Assembly: GCF_014805625.2 (NCBI RefSeq)
Contig: NW_023998414.1
Coordinates: 30,502,094 to 30,566,093, forward strand
Length of the DNA stretch: 64,000 nucleotides
Source of the DNA: Glossina fuscipes
Taxonomy: Eukaryota > Arthropoda > Insecta > Diptera > Glossinidae
Reading direction: 5' to 3'
Shown one piece after another: positions 25,655-36,508 of the stretch; the stretch's first letter is position 1; each line of letters begins with the position of its first letter. The translations under genes and the position numbers were made by a program. The notes under the pieces are model-generated. The model was not told the DNA's origin. It worked only from the letters and a program-made list of their open reading frames with translations, and did not search any database.

Positions 25655-26200
25655 CTTATGCCGGACACGTATTAATACATGTTGGGGCACAATATCAAGT
25701 ACCTTTAAGCGTGTCTGTCGCCTGTCGATCCGTCTGTCTGTCTAATACATGTGTCCATGAATTCTCTTCTTCGACGTATAGAGATATTTCCACGAAATTT
25801 GGTACATTGACGTGTTTTCGCCCAATGATAATAGTTATTGAAAATAGATTAGATCGGGTCATTTCAACGACCGCCTACCTTTTAAAGCCCTATTTTGCAA
25901 AAGACTTTATTATACACAAAAAGTGTTTTCTTCCATTTTCACTATTTTTCGATAGAAAGCCGCGAAAAGTAATATATTTGCGTACTAAATGAGTACAAAA
26001 AATTTCGGATAGCATAGGACCATTTTTGGAACACGTTGACATCCAAAAACGTTGCTGCAACGATGATTAGTTGCTAATACTATGTGATGAAAATTAATAC
26101 AAAATAGTAGTTTAACATGTAAACGTACCGTGCCAAATTTGGACAACGTCGTCCTACTGATCCGGCCATTGCCCGCATAAGGGATTTTATGTAAGTTAAG
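25655..26200 (+). repeat. dispersed repeat family A copy
   Basis: Blocks in order: CGATCCGTCTGTCTGTCTAA, GAGATATTTCCACGAAATTT, GGTACATTGACGTGTTTTCG, AGTTATTGAAAATAGATTAG, ATCGGGTCATTTC and AAAGCCCTATTTTGCAAAAG. A distal part has TGATGAAAATTAATAC and GCCAAATTTGGACAACGTCG. The same order is seen at 34768-35462. Confidence 0.8.
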
Positions 26201-26613
26201 TTTTTGTATGACAAGAAAATGTAGGAAAATGAAAATACCAATGTACAGGTCAGGTCGACTTTAATATCGGCTGTAAGAGTTTACTTTATTTTCATTTGCT
26301 TTTCCGGAAGCACCGATAGGTAATAATTTTTCGGTTGCACATAGATGGTCGCGGGCTTGTTTAGTATGCCTTCTAAGAGAAGTTTCGTAAACGATTGATT
26401 TCACATGGATTAGTTTTTGAACTTTTGTAACTCGTTTTTGTTGTTATTACTGTTGTCGTTGTTGTTGGCGCTGTAAATAAAGCAATCAGTTATTAATATT
26501 ATGATTACAATTTATTTGGAGCAAAGATAGAAATTTTGAGACAAAAAGTAGAATAAGCACTACAAAGGAACACTATCACCTCTTGTTTTTTGTTTTAAAG
26601 ATAGTCTAGATGG
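26201..26613. other. non-coding stretch, nothing recognised
   Basis: No exon or element can be supported. There is a short GTT/TTG-rich simple repeat near 26437-26470. Confidence 0.5.
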
Positions 26614-27603
26614 TTAGTCTAGTCGCTCTAATAAAGCGAAAAATAATCTTATTGATATTAAGTTATCCAGACAAGTAGGGATAGACGCCTCTAACATGAA
26701 TCTTTGAATAGTGGAAAGGTTTTCGCATTTACAAAGTAATATCTTCAATCCGAAGTTTTTGTCACCAAGTTGAATCAGAAGATGTCTTAAGAGTTCATCG
26801 CTGTGTTGCAATAGTGCAAGTACCGTGCCTGACGAATTCTTGCAAATGTTTTCATCTTGATTTTGTCGACATTGATTGAAACGAAATTGGGAATAACATG
26901 CGAGCGGTGTGGACTGTCGACCGGCCTCTGCAATGACATTATTGACGACTGCCATTTGAAAATCATACGTGCTGATCGCCTGGTGATGAACCGGTTCCAG
27001 ACTATTTACATATCAATTGCCGTTGTTGCCATACATTGTCAATTCATAGTCGATTTTATTGAAAACAAGCATTGGGTTACAGTAAGCAACGGTGTTTACA
27101 CGAATGTAACTTTTTCGAGCAATGTAACGTTCGAAGAGTTCACTCTAGTTTGACTGGAAAAGATGAGTCCCGGAATGTTGAATAGTCGCACATATTTACC
27201 AAGTGAATTATATGTGTGTCCAGTCTCTGCATCGCATAGGCGTTTTCTACAAATCTACGACTCTTCGATTTTTGTACTGATATTTTTGCACCCGTGGACT
27301 TTGCCGAATGTGAAATATTGTTGCCATTTGCATAGATGGATAAAATTGGTTGTTCGAATACGGAATGAAGCATGCTTCATTGAAAGCAATTTGAAAAGTG
27401 TGACAGGCAGAGGATATGGTAGGGTGAAGGTGATTATTAATTCTAAGTCTATTTTTGAAAAAAGTTGATCCAATACTCCATAATATCGAAAGCCTTAAGA
27501 TAATGTTTAAACCTATTTCGTTAAAGGCTTTTACGATACCTGTTGAAAGAATTGTCACAGAATTGTTTTCACAAATTGCTTTCATTATGAGATAATCATG
27601 CAT
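26614..27603 (-). pseudogene. unrecognised coding-like block, probably decayed gene or element
   Basis: On the minus strand one frame is open from 27603 to 27247 and again, after stops, from about 27147 to the TAG at 26614, with a TGA near 27018. The last 113 residues (from 26955) are strongly protein-like: MAVVNNVIAEAGRQSTPL, then GTVLALLQHSDELLRHLLIQ, LGDKNFGLKILL, and a tail LDNLISIRLFFALLERLD. They read as amphipathic helices. I do not recognise the family. The + strand is also nearly open (26857-27468 with one stop), so coding direction is not certain. The block lies 160 bp before the Nost exon, in opposite orientation. It could be a broken gene, a retroposed copy, or an exon of an unrelated gene. 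Confidence 0.35.
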
Positions 27604-27731
27604 TTATTTAGCTTAAATCCTCCTTAACCCTGTTACTTTGTAATTAGATTTTTAGCTTCAAGAAACCAAGATAATCTAGAAGCCATAGTTTTTTTTCTAA
27701 TATTTTAAATTAATATGAATTGAAATTGTAG

Positions 27732-27762
27732 CTGCCGTTAACGTCAAGAAATAGACAACATT
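27732..27762 (+). other. Nost: Nost 5' untranslated sequence after a splice acceptor
   Basis: GAATTGAAATTGTAG ends at 27731 and looks like a 3' splice site. The following 31 nt contain an in-frame TAA at 27739-27741 and no ATG before 27763. This implies at least one upstream non-coding exon that I could not locate. Confidence 0.55.
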
Positions 27763-29499
27763 ATGAATCGTTTACGTTCGCAAAAATTCAAATTGAGCAG
27801 CAGTTTCAGCACAGACTGCAATATCGGAAACAATAACAATAATAATAATAATAATAATAATAATCCAACTAATGGTAACAACAGTCTTTTAAATAAGCTG
27901 AGTAAACGTTATTCGACACTTAGCAATAAAATACGCAGACGTTCACCGAAAGGACGCACCTCGAAATCGCCGCCAAGACCTTTATCGGGCAGTTACGATA
28001 TGAACGGCGCTAATTCCGAAGATCACCGCTTGGAAATCGGTGCACCAATTCTAATATCTTCGACTACTTTAGATACGGATCGTTTTGACGTTAGCGAGGA
28101 ACGTCTAAAAATGATTGGTGGTGGCGTAGCCGATACCAGTACATTGATGAAATTGAAACCGTTGATTGATTCTGAAAAATTGCCCTCATCATCGGGTAGC
28201 GAAAATGAGGTGTATGTTGACGCTCTTAGCAGCACTCCCTTAACTGAAGAATTAGAAAATGGGACCGATCAAACAGAAAATGAAAACAGCGAACAAACCT
28301 ACGTAACACCGAAAAAAATCGAGAGCAATTACGAAGGGCAATCGCCTGAATCGCATTGTTCTCAAAATAGCCTTCTACCGCAGGAAAACAGTAGCGTCCT
28401 GATGCTTGGCAATCGCAATCATTCTCTGCCTGAATTGAAGCAAGAAAATGTCTTAGGATCAGTGCAGAACATACATCGTTCAGAACTTAAAGTTTTTCTC
28501 AAGAAAGCCAACTCAATGAATCTGAAGGAAGTTAAAGAAATCAGCGACGAAGCATTTAATGATTTTGATGAGAATTTGCCCAAACTTCCTGAGTTGTATG
28601 GTATTGGTAATATGATCACCGATAACGATGATCACGATGCGGATAAAGAAAATTCTTCGCCTTCAATGGTTGCGTCCGCAAAAAGTAAAAGTGAACCTAA
28701 TACGCCAATGTATCCCCAACAGAAAAGGAGCGGTTTTTTAAATCAACAAACAAAATATCAAAGCGCCGATAATTTAAATCAGCGCAGAAATAAACGGCGC
28801 AGTGTTATGTTCAGTAGCAGTACATCGGTTAATCAGTCCCGCAACATTATGAATGGCTCTAAAAATAGTGTATTGTCACAAATTAGTAATTTTGACGACT
28901 ACGACTTGAAATCGGTTAGTTGTCACAGTCTTAACGCCCAGTCTCTGTTTGTGTCTATAGATGAGCTCAATGAGATAACGCGACAAATCAATGAAACTGA
29001 GGACTTTAATCAGGCCATTGACTTGGAATACTGCCTACATCGCGATCAACTAAAGCCGAACGAAAGACGTATAACGTTATTGAAGAACAAGAACTCGACG
29101 CTAGTTACTTTGAACCATAATAAAGAAAAATTAAAAAAGAGTTGGTCCGATGTCAAGCATTGGATTGGCGAAGAAGGTGCTAGACTACGTGACGCAGTTC
29201 AAAGGCAACCCTTAGTGCAAAGAGTAGGATCCTCAAAATTAAATCTAACTCATCTGGAGACACGGAATTCACCTTCTTTTAATGGTAGCACGATTTTACG
29301 ACTCCGTAATGCTTCTCAAGAAAGAGTATTAGAAAGCAGCGAACAACAAGCAATAGCGCAAACAAGTTTAAAATTAAGTAGCGGGGAAGTGAAGAGTAAC
29401 AATCACAGTTGTGATAATATTGCCGATGAAAATAATGAATTGAACAATTCGCCGACAGGTGATCCAATATCACCCAATTTAAAAAAATTTAGACACGAG
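27763..29499 (+). CDS. Nost: Nost coding exon 1 (residues 1-579)
   Basis: It begins with ATG (A at -3) and ends GAG before the donor GTAAGC, in phase 0. Without splicing, the frame would add VSSLEGK and stop. A block at residues 395-482 (SIDELNEITRQINETEDF, LEYCLHRDQLKPNERRITLL, KLKKSWSDVKHWIGEEGARL) is less repetitive than the rest and looks like a conserved module. The Asn tract is encoded by an (AAT)n microsatellite at 27833-27864. Confidence 0.9.
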
Positions 29500-31919
29500 G
29501 TAAGCAGCCTAGAAGGGAAATAAGAAAACAATTATGCCACATAAAGTTAGATAAAGTTTTAAATGTGTCAAAGTTCTAATTAACAGCGTGGTCTATACAT
29601 ATTTTATTGGTAACATTGAATAAATTACGATATAATTAGTTCGCTTTATTTCAACCTTTTTCTTATTATTATTCATTTTGTTGCTTTTGTTTTCAATTTT
29701 TAGGGGCAAAACGGCTTTGAAGAACTGCGCCGTTACATTAAACAAGGTGGAGATTTTGGTAAAGAGCTTGTCCTTATTCTGCAAGAAAGGTAAGTGCTTC
29801 GTTTTTTTGGAAACCTTACGATATACGAAAATTATGACCGACCTAACTCTCTACAACTACTTAACTCCCTAGAATCGATTCGGAGCTTTTGTATTCGAAA
29901 TCACTTTCAAAAATGGCTAACAAATTGAATAAAGCCTGCCGTGAGCTGCCGGGCAGTGTCGCTGAAGCTTGGCGAGGTGTGGCTACCGAAATGGAAAGTC
30001 GCAGCGACATTCACCGTCAATTGTCGGTTTCTTTAAATGACGAAATAGTTAAGCCTTTAAAAGCTATTGTTGAAAGTCATCACAAGTCACGCAAATCGGT
30101 AATAATATCTTTAATATTTTCTCAAATCGTTGTACATTCTCATTATCTTACTGCGATAGGTCGAAAGTACTGTAGACAAAGCTGCTCGCGTTTTAGCAGA
30201 ATGGCGTGTTAGTGAAGCTAAAGCTAAAAAGGCATCCCATGCCGCGGCACGTGAAAATGAAAAACTCCAAGATGCCATGTTGGATGTACGAATACAAAAG
30301 TCGCCATCGATAGCTCTATTGCATCAGGGTGCGAATAAAGCTGCTGCTGAGAAAGAAATTAAATCGGCTGAAAAGGATTGCGCCAAATTGGATCAGAAGC
30401 GGAAAAAAGCCGAAGAAGCCGTCAAGCGTGCCGATGTTGAATATTATACGATGTGCGTTAGAGCGGAACGTGCACGAGTCGATTGGGAAATGGCTGTATT
30501 GCGTGGCTCTACTCTTTTGCAGACTATCGAAAATCAGCGGCTTATAAATATGAAAAATTTTATATCGAATTATACACGCCTTACTGCCAATATGAATCCA
30601 GTTCTCGACGGTCTACTGCAGAGACTTGAACCGCAGACGGAGTCATGCAATGTTATGAAAGATATGCAAATAATTAAGAATATACGACGCAATGCTGAGG
30701 GTCCCAGCGAACAACTGCTGCCAGATTTCTATTGCGAACATACTACCTTGGCCATGAATCGAGAGAGACGTAAACATGCTTTAGTTAAACTTTTGCAATT
30801 GGTTAAGACCGACTTGGAAAGAGAACGTCGCTCTCGTAACGGCCTTAAAAATTTATCACAGTCCCTGACCAATCAAGAGAATCAAAATATCACAGACAAA
30901 TTATATCACGTAAGTCGGAAAATCGAAAGTAATTAGATATTTGAAGGAGATTCCATTTTTCATATGTATTCATGTAATATTTTAATAGATACGTTCAATG
31001 CTTACATATTTGGAAGGGGCACGTTTCAAGTTGCATTCGGCATTATTGGAATTAGATCATAAACCCAGATCTTCTCATCCATTAGCACAACATATACAGG
31101 TTAAAATCGTTACTACTTATAGGCTTTTCTTAGAATTATTATTAAAATTTTATACTTAAACAGATAACACGCGATCGTACCGGCCTACAACAAAGTGTTC
31201 TCAAGGTACCGCTATGGTTAAAAAATAATGATAGAATCAACACATCAGCTGGCAGCACTACGGGCGATGACAGTGGAGATTATGACTGTGTATCACAGGC
31301 CAATACTACAATATCTAGTTCGAATATTAGTTGCATGGATAATTCCAGTAATTCAGTTCACTCGGATAACAATGCTCTTAAATCGTACAATCGTAGTAAA
31401 AGTAATATTGAAACTTTTAGTACACAAACTCAAATTTGCATGAACGGTTTGCCAGAAAAAATTAAAACTTTGGAATCAACAAACGATTACACCGACGCTT
31501 GTAGTGATCGAGGCCAAGCGGATGGTGGCTCGAATCAACAGGATTCTGATTTTGATGAATTCAGTTCACAAGAGGACGATGATGAGCAAACGACAACTAA
31601 TTGCTCGGGCGGTGGTCGCCGCGACCATAAAACGATTATCACAAAGAGTACAACGTTATCGAATCTCCAAAGTTCGGAGGCAAATAATCATTATCAGAAT
31701 ACGGTCGACACACAGGAGAAACAAAACATTCAGATACCGATAGTCTTAGGTAGATGTAAGGCTCTGTATAGTTACAGTCCTAAGTTATATGATGAACTGG
31801 AGTTGAATCCTGGCGACATTATTGAAATTCACGCTAAACAAGAAGATGGCTGGTGGTTGGGAGCGTTACGCAATCAAATTGGCATTTTCCCGGCAACCTA
31901 TGTCGAGGAAATTGTTTGA
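27763..31919 (+). CDS. Nost: Nostrin, F-BAR and SH3 adaptor with long N-terminal extension (six exons)
   Basis: Joining 27763-29499, 29704-29789, 29873-30098, 30160-30909, 30989-31099 and 31164-31919 gives 1222 in-frame codons (1221 aa). All introns are GT-AG, 61-204 bp. Domains: residues 1-579 are polar and low-complexity with an Asn run at 23-34. About 580-850 is an F-BAR (GQNGFEELRRYIKQGGDF, ILQERIDSELLYSKSLSKMA), long and helical. About 865-965 is HR1-like (MNRERRKHALVK, DLERERRSRNGL, LLELDHKPRSSHP). 1166-1221 is an SH3 (ALYSYS, ELNPGDII, DGWWLG, GIFPATYVEEI). These blocks match animal Nostrin throughout. Established: Nostrin binds membrane through its F-BAR and N-WASP/dynamin-type partners through SH3. 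In flies it works with Cip4 in E-cadherin endocytosis. Odd: human Nostrin (about 500 aa) begins at the F-BAR, so the 579-aa front is extra. The start is the first ATG after an in-frame TAA. Confidence 0.94.
29704..29789 (+). CDS. Nost: Nost coding exon 2, F-BAR start
   Basis: The acceptor is TTTCAATTTTTAG and the donor GTAAGT. It encodes the first 28 residues of the F-BAR and two bases of an Arg codon completed in exon 3. Confidence 0.93.
29873..30098 (+). CDS. Nost: Nost coding exon 3, F-BAR
   Basis: The acceptor is ACTCCCTAG and the donor GTAATA. It completes the split Arg codon and ends in phase 0 after HHKSRKS. It contains SKSLSKMANKLNKACRELPG and AWRGVATEMESRSDIHRQL, both typical of the F-BAR first helices. 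Confidence 0.93.
30160..30909 (+). CDS. Nost: Nost coding exon 4, F-BAR and HR1-like part
   Basis: The acceptor is TACTGCGATAG and the donor GTAAGT. It encodes 250 residues in phase 0 from VESTVDKAARVLAEW to DKLYH, covering the second half of the F-BAR helices and the start of the HR1-like region. The exon starts upstream of the first methionine of the visible frame. Confidence 0.93.
30989..31099 (+). CDS. Nost: Nost coding exon 5
   Basis: The acceptor is ATTTTAATAG and the donor GTTAAA (a weak +4/+5). It encodes 37 residues, IRSMLTYLEGARFKLHSALL onward to LAQHIQ, matching the Nostrin segment before the linker. The small size and codon phase fit exactly between exons 4 and 6. Confidence 0.9.
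31164..31919 (+). CDS. Nost: Nost coding exon 6, linker and SH3
   Basis: The acceptor is ATACTTAAACAG. The exon begins ITRDRTGLQQSVLKVPLW, a segment conserved in Nostrin, then a Ser/Asn/Asp-rich linker, and the SH3 domain in the last 56 residues. It ends at TGA 31917-31919, seven residues after the SH3 FPATY motif. Confidence 0.93.
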   Translation: MTRDRTGLQQSVLKVPLWLKNNDRINTSAGSTTGDDSGDYDCVSQANTTISSSNISCMDNSSNSVHSDNNALKSYNRSKSNIETFSTQTQICMNGLPEKIKTLESTNDYTDACSDRGQADGGSNQQDSDFDEFSSQEDDDEQTTTNCSGGGRRDHKTIITKSTTLSNLQSSEANNHYQNTVDTQEKQNIQIPIVLGRCKALYSYSPKLYDELELNPGDIIEIHAKQEDGWWLGALRNQIGIFPATYVEEIV

Positions 31920-32380
31920 AATTTAAATATTTTACCACAAATTTTTCTTTGCGGCAGCTCACATGATGACTATCGTATGCTTACTGGATGTATATTGAAA
32001 AATTGTAAAAATCCAATAATCGAGAATAATATGAAAATTATGTTAAGTGGAACACTCGAAAAGTTAATCAGTAGAAATTTCACTGGGAAGATATATTATC
32101 TTTAACGAATAATGTTTTTAGTTTCATTCTCACCAATCTTACTTAAAAGCTTTACTTTTTCTTTATCTCTATTTTCGCAAATCTTAATATCTCCTTTAAA
32201 TATTTGTTGTTGTTATTACTTAGAATTATAATTAGGTTTTCGTAAGTATTTAATTTAATCGAGAAATTTAACGTTAAAAGAGATTTTTTCTTTTTCCGAT
32301 CTACACGAAGCATGAAAAGTCGTAAAAGACAAAAGTATAGTTTAAAATCAAAAAAAAAAACAAAAATGTCAATCAATAAA
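31920..32380 (+). terminator. Nost: Nost 3' untranslated region with candidate poly(A) signal
   Basis: About 455 nt after the stop there is AATAAA at 32375-32380. A second AATAAA lies at 32432-32437. Which one is used, if either, cannot be told from sequence. Confidence 0.5.
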
Positions 32381-32548
32381 TGAAAATATAATCTTGCATT
32401 AAATCGAAAATTACTTTGAAACAAAGTTTTTAATAAAAGTTTTTAATTTATTTATAAGGTATCTCCATACAAGAAAAATGATTAAGATTTTATGTATATA
32501 CTAAATTTAAGGAAAAAGTTTTAAAAACAATTAACTAAATAAATGTCG

Positions 32549-32584
<36 letters not shown>

Positions 32585-33354
32585 CGTATATTATGCACTA
32601 CAATCAGCTCATTTTGACTCGCCCTTAAAAATCGCTGATAAAAAGAACAGCAAGTCTATGGAAGTACATAAATAGAAATCGCTTTTGAATTCGATAAAGT
32701 GACTTGTGTCGAATGCCTTTTAGTTTGAAATTTACCGGTGAAAAATGTCTCGGCGCATATAATATTTTAAGCGAACTCTCGCCCATTAAAACGGAGCTTT
32801 GAATCTTGAAGACAATATTAAAAAAGCCAAAGAGATTGTGTTGTTTGTGTAAGTTGATGCATTTCACTAGAAGAGAAATCAGAAAAATTTATAGGCAGAC
32901 GAAATGCACACCATCGTCTATGATCCAAAAGGCGGGAGTACGGTCGAGTGTTAGAAAGCATTGCAAATCTTAATATCGGTCGAAGAAAATATTGTTTCAT
33001 TTTCTTACTCACTTTGATTCTTTACATTGCATAGAGACAAAGTGTTCACATTTTGTTAGAATGGCTTGCAGGCGACGCTGGTGTATTCTTCTTAGTTCTT
33101 ACCTTTTTGTAGAAAAATCCAATAACATTAACTTTCATCTCTTGGTGAGTCCAGGGTCACCCTTTCAAAGAAAACCTTATGAGAGATCTAAAAATTAAAC
33201 CAATTGAGTAATCTGGTATTGCACTGCTTTAACCATTTACTAAATATTCTTTATATTTTTATTGGAACTATATATTTTGCAAATAAACTTACAAAGTATG
33301 CATTTAAATTCTGCCGAATAAGTTGGATCATATATGCTCAGGTGTATTGAAAAC
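32381..33354. other. intergenic, (TA)n microsatellite
   Basis: A (TA)n tract of about fourteen units lies at 32549-32576. The rest is AT-rich with no exon recognised. Minus frames of 60-80 codons (32625-33012) show no motif. Confidence 0.55.
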
Positions 33355-33435
33355 ATTACCGCACTTGAGATTTGAACCCGCGACCATTCAACGGTTAGTC
33401 CCGATCTTTTACTTATTTGGCTACCCATACAAAAC
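33355..33435 (-). repeat. tRNA-derived SINE copy
   Basis: Minus strand: TGGGTAGCCAAATAAGTAAA, then GACTAACCGTTGAATGGTCG, then CGGGTTCAAATCTCAAGTGC (B-box-like) and GGTAATG. It aligns position for position with the 25330-25450 copy. Confidence 0.65.
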
Positions 33436-34767
33436 AATTTTTTACACACCGCCGCTCTATGCGTCAATTTGTTTTTACCGAATTTGAAGTCGATATCTTC
33501 ACCAAATACTTCAAGAGTGAAGTGAGTGATACCACATCTATTAGATTCAGTTACTACATTAGAACCCCGTAAACAAGAATAATCTGATAAGGGAACAAAA
33601 TTTGGCAGTAACGCCAGCTGCTCGAGTAGCAGCTCTATCAAGTGTTACTCCTAATGCTATCAACTGTGATTATCCTCGCCTTGGGCCAGCTTCTGCTATT
33701 AACTTTCGAGCTTCTCTCGTTTGCCCCGATTGTCGCCGCCTTAGGTCAACTTCCGATATTAACGGTCGTGGCGTTCCCGCAAAAAAGCTCTCCTTATACC
33801 AGAAAACTGTGCAATTTGTGTGTCATCTTAAACGTTAAAAAATGCATTAGGAATGTTGTCTGTCGGAAATATATTGGTATGAAAATTTTTCGAGTAATAA
33901 GTTTTGAGATGCAATCTGCAGATTACCAAGAAAAATTTCGACTTTGCTGTACAACGGTGCATCACCAGTGAAATAATTCGGAAATTTATACATGAGTGAG
34001 ACCTATTTGCAGCTATGTCCAGTTTCTGCACACAGTCAAAGCTTTGTTCATCGTTCGTTTACTAATGTTTCAAACCGATTCAGCTACTGTGCTTAATATG
34101 ATGACTAAAGTGGATCTCGTCGTTTTGCAATCATTTTCGAATTAATAAAAAAAAAACATTTTTTGTATACTTCTCCTTGAGCGTGTCTCACCCCTCTATT
34201 AATTCGTATATTCTTCTATTTTAGAATAAATTCAATTCGATGACCTAACATTTAGCATCTTTTTAGCGAAGATATAGCCTTACGCCATAATTTGCATGGC
34301 TGTCCTGAGAAATAATGAAAATAGGCAAAAAAGTTACGATTGACCAACTATCCTGTACATGAATACATTCATAATTATTTGGATTTTTAGATTTCTAAAG
34401 AAGAATGTTAGTCCTGCCAGTGCGTTTACAAGACCCACAAATGTAGTATAATGCCTTCATAAAGTCTATATGTTTTTTTTTCTTTTCATCAACCAAACAT
34501 TCAGAATCGATTTAAAAATGATCGCCTGTTATTCACTCCTCCGTCAACTATTATTACACGTTAGACGATTACAAATATTAAATCAAAAAAAATGAATCCT
34601 GATATCTTTATTCTCACCTAAAGTCTGCAGATCAGATTTGGACGCCGAAGCATACATTTTAGCCAAGCAAATAAAAAAATTGCAAAAAATTGCGCTTGTA
34701 CAAGTTTGACTCAAAAAATTTTCTTGGTCACTCTGATGATCCTAGTGGAATTAAAAGAAAGCTTCGT
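33436..34767. other. intergenic, with a GC-richer 60-bp duplication
   Basis: Between 33600 and 33790 the sequence is markedly GC-richer and contains two related units 60 bp apart (GATTATCCTCGCCTTGGGCC and GATTGTCGCCGCCTTAGGTC). The frame is open on + for 78-109 codons, but the peptide is not recognised. Nothing else was recognised. Confidence 0.5.
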
Positions 34768-35462
34768 GTTTTATACACCGTACAACACTTGTGGTACAGG
34801 GTATGTTAAATTTTTGCGAGGACGGTTGTAGCACCCAGAAGGATACACCAGAAAGTGGTTCTAAATCAAGCCAAGCTTGTCTGACCATGTGATGTCTGTC
34901 CATACATCCGTGTGTTCAACCTAGAGGTCGCAATTGTTGAGATATTTTGATGAAATTTGGTACAGTGACGTGTTTTGACTCAAGGATGAACGCTATTGAA
35001 AATGGTTCTGATCGATCTTCTTTTTCAACAACTCCCCATATAACGCCCTATTTTGAAAAGTTTTTATATGGTAAAAATTGCAATTTTCAGAATGTCGCGG
35101 CAAGCGGGGCCAAGTGTTAGTATTTCGGTGTTCTAAATTGGTACGAAAAGGGTTAGGGCAATTCTTTAACATCCTCTCATATAACGAAAACTGAACTTCA
35201 TATGACAAAAGTTATCATTTTCAATGCTTAATGATGAAAATTATATCATAATAGTAGTAAATGAACTGTATCAAATTCGGACCATCTCGACCTGCATTTT
35301 GGGTCTTGATAAATTGATATATTGATCTTTGGTAGAGCAGATTAGTCTAAGTTTTAATATGTGGAGATGAAAATTGACTCATACAAAACTTGCGAGTAAC
35401 TGCACCAAGCGAAGTGGTGTAGTTGGCTTCGGCCGACTATAATGTTCTTACTTGTTTGACAT
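34768..35462 (+). repeat. dispersed repeat family A, best full-length copy
   Basis: The copy starts with an imperfect palindrome at 34772-34805 (ATACACCGTACAACAC then TTGTGGTACAGGGTAT). It continues with CACCCAGAAGGATACACC, GACCATGTGATGTCTGTCC, GAGATATTTTGATGAAATTT, GGTACAGTGACGTGTTTTG, GCTATTGAAAATGGTTCTG and AACGCCCTATTTTGAAAAG. It ends GCACCAAGCGAAGTGGTGTA, CTTCGGCCGACTATAATG and TTCTTACTTGTTT. About 690 bp with no open frame of its own, so non-autonomous. Confidence 0.85.
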
Positions 35463-36235
35463 TCTAAGTAGCAATGAAAAATTTGATTCGGCAGGGGAAA
35501 TATATTTAACCACCTTTCTTATAACCGTCTCAAAGAAAACTGAAACTTTATGTAATAAAAAGGTCTAATGTGTGATATTTTATGGTGAAAATTGTTTCAT
35601 AATAGTAAATTGATATAAAAATTAAGTGGATCAAATTTGATCCACATGGATGTATATCTTTGACCGCACCACCTGTAAGACTAACCATGAATAGTAAGTC
35701 TTTCAGAAAAAGCTTAATTTTTAATATCTTACGATGAAAATTGATCCATGGTAGCAATATAACAAAAGAATTTAAATCACATGAGTCTATTTTTTAGACC
35801 ACATGACAACAGACATGGGTCGATTTTTTTGAACCACATAACACATACATCAAAAACAAGGCCTCATATGAATGTGTAATTTTTGATGTATTATTACAAA
35901 AATGAGCGAATAACTCTACTAGGCGCAGCAGGGTAAGGTAGCGAATGGTCGGTCTTGGCTTTTTTAAACTTGCTCTCGTATAAACATTCTTACAAAAAAA
36001 CTTTTATATAGATCTCATATTTTCATATATTTTACGAACAAAAATTGATATAAATGCGCTGTGTTCAGACTACATACACCGTTTTTCGGTCTTCCCGTTT
36101 TCATTGAAAGGCTCGTATGAAGAGCAAACGTTTTTACGATAACAGAGTATAATTTTATGAAAGGAAGATTTCTATCAGCTATAGCGTAAGATATTTTAGA
36201 AAGAGAGACTTTTACCCGACTATATTGTCTTGAGT
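35463..36235 (+). repeat. two further family A 3' portions in tandem
   Basis: After the full copy there are repeated distal modules. CTTACGATGAAAATTGATCC and the end AGGCGCAGCAGGGTAAGGTA then GAATGGTCGGTCTTGG occur near 35720-35960. A second, weaker set ends CCCGACTATATTGTC near 36215. The region looks like head-to-tail or nested insertions of the same family. Confidence 0.55.
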
Positions 36236-36508
36236 TTTTCCAACCTGGTAATGTAGAGCATGAGACGATATTTGTTTTAACTACCAACATACAATTATGT
36301 AAAAGATTTCAACACTTATGATGTCATCTATATTGATGTTTGGAAGGATGATGAAAATGTGTAATTTTTGACGTCTCTGCTTCATGTTAATGGAGTTACT
36401 AAATTTGCATTCAAACATTTCGCTATCCTGAGGGTAAGAGAGATAAGTTTTACGTCCTTACGTAATAATAAATAAATATTTCATGTCACAAATTGTGAAG
36501 AAAAGTAA
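36236..36508. other. short intergenic remainder
   Basis: AT-rich, nothing recognised. The 3' end of the minus-strand gene is expected just to its right. Confidence 0.4.
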
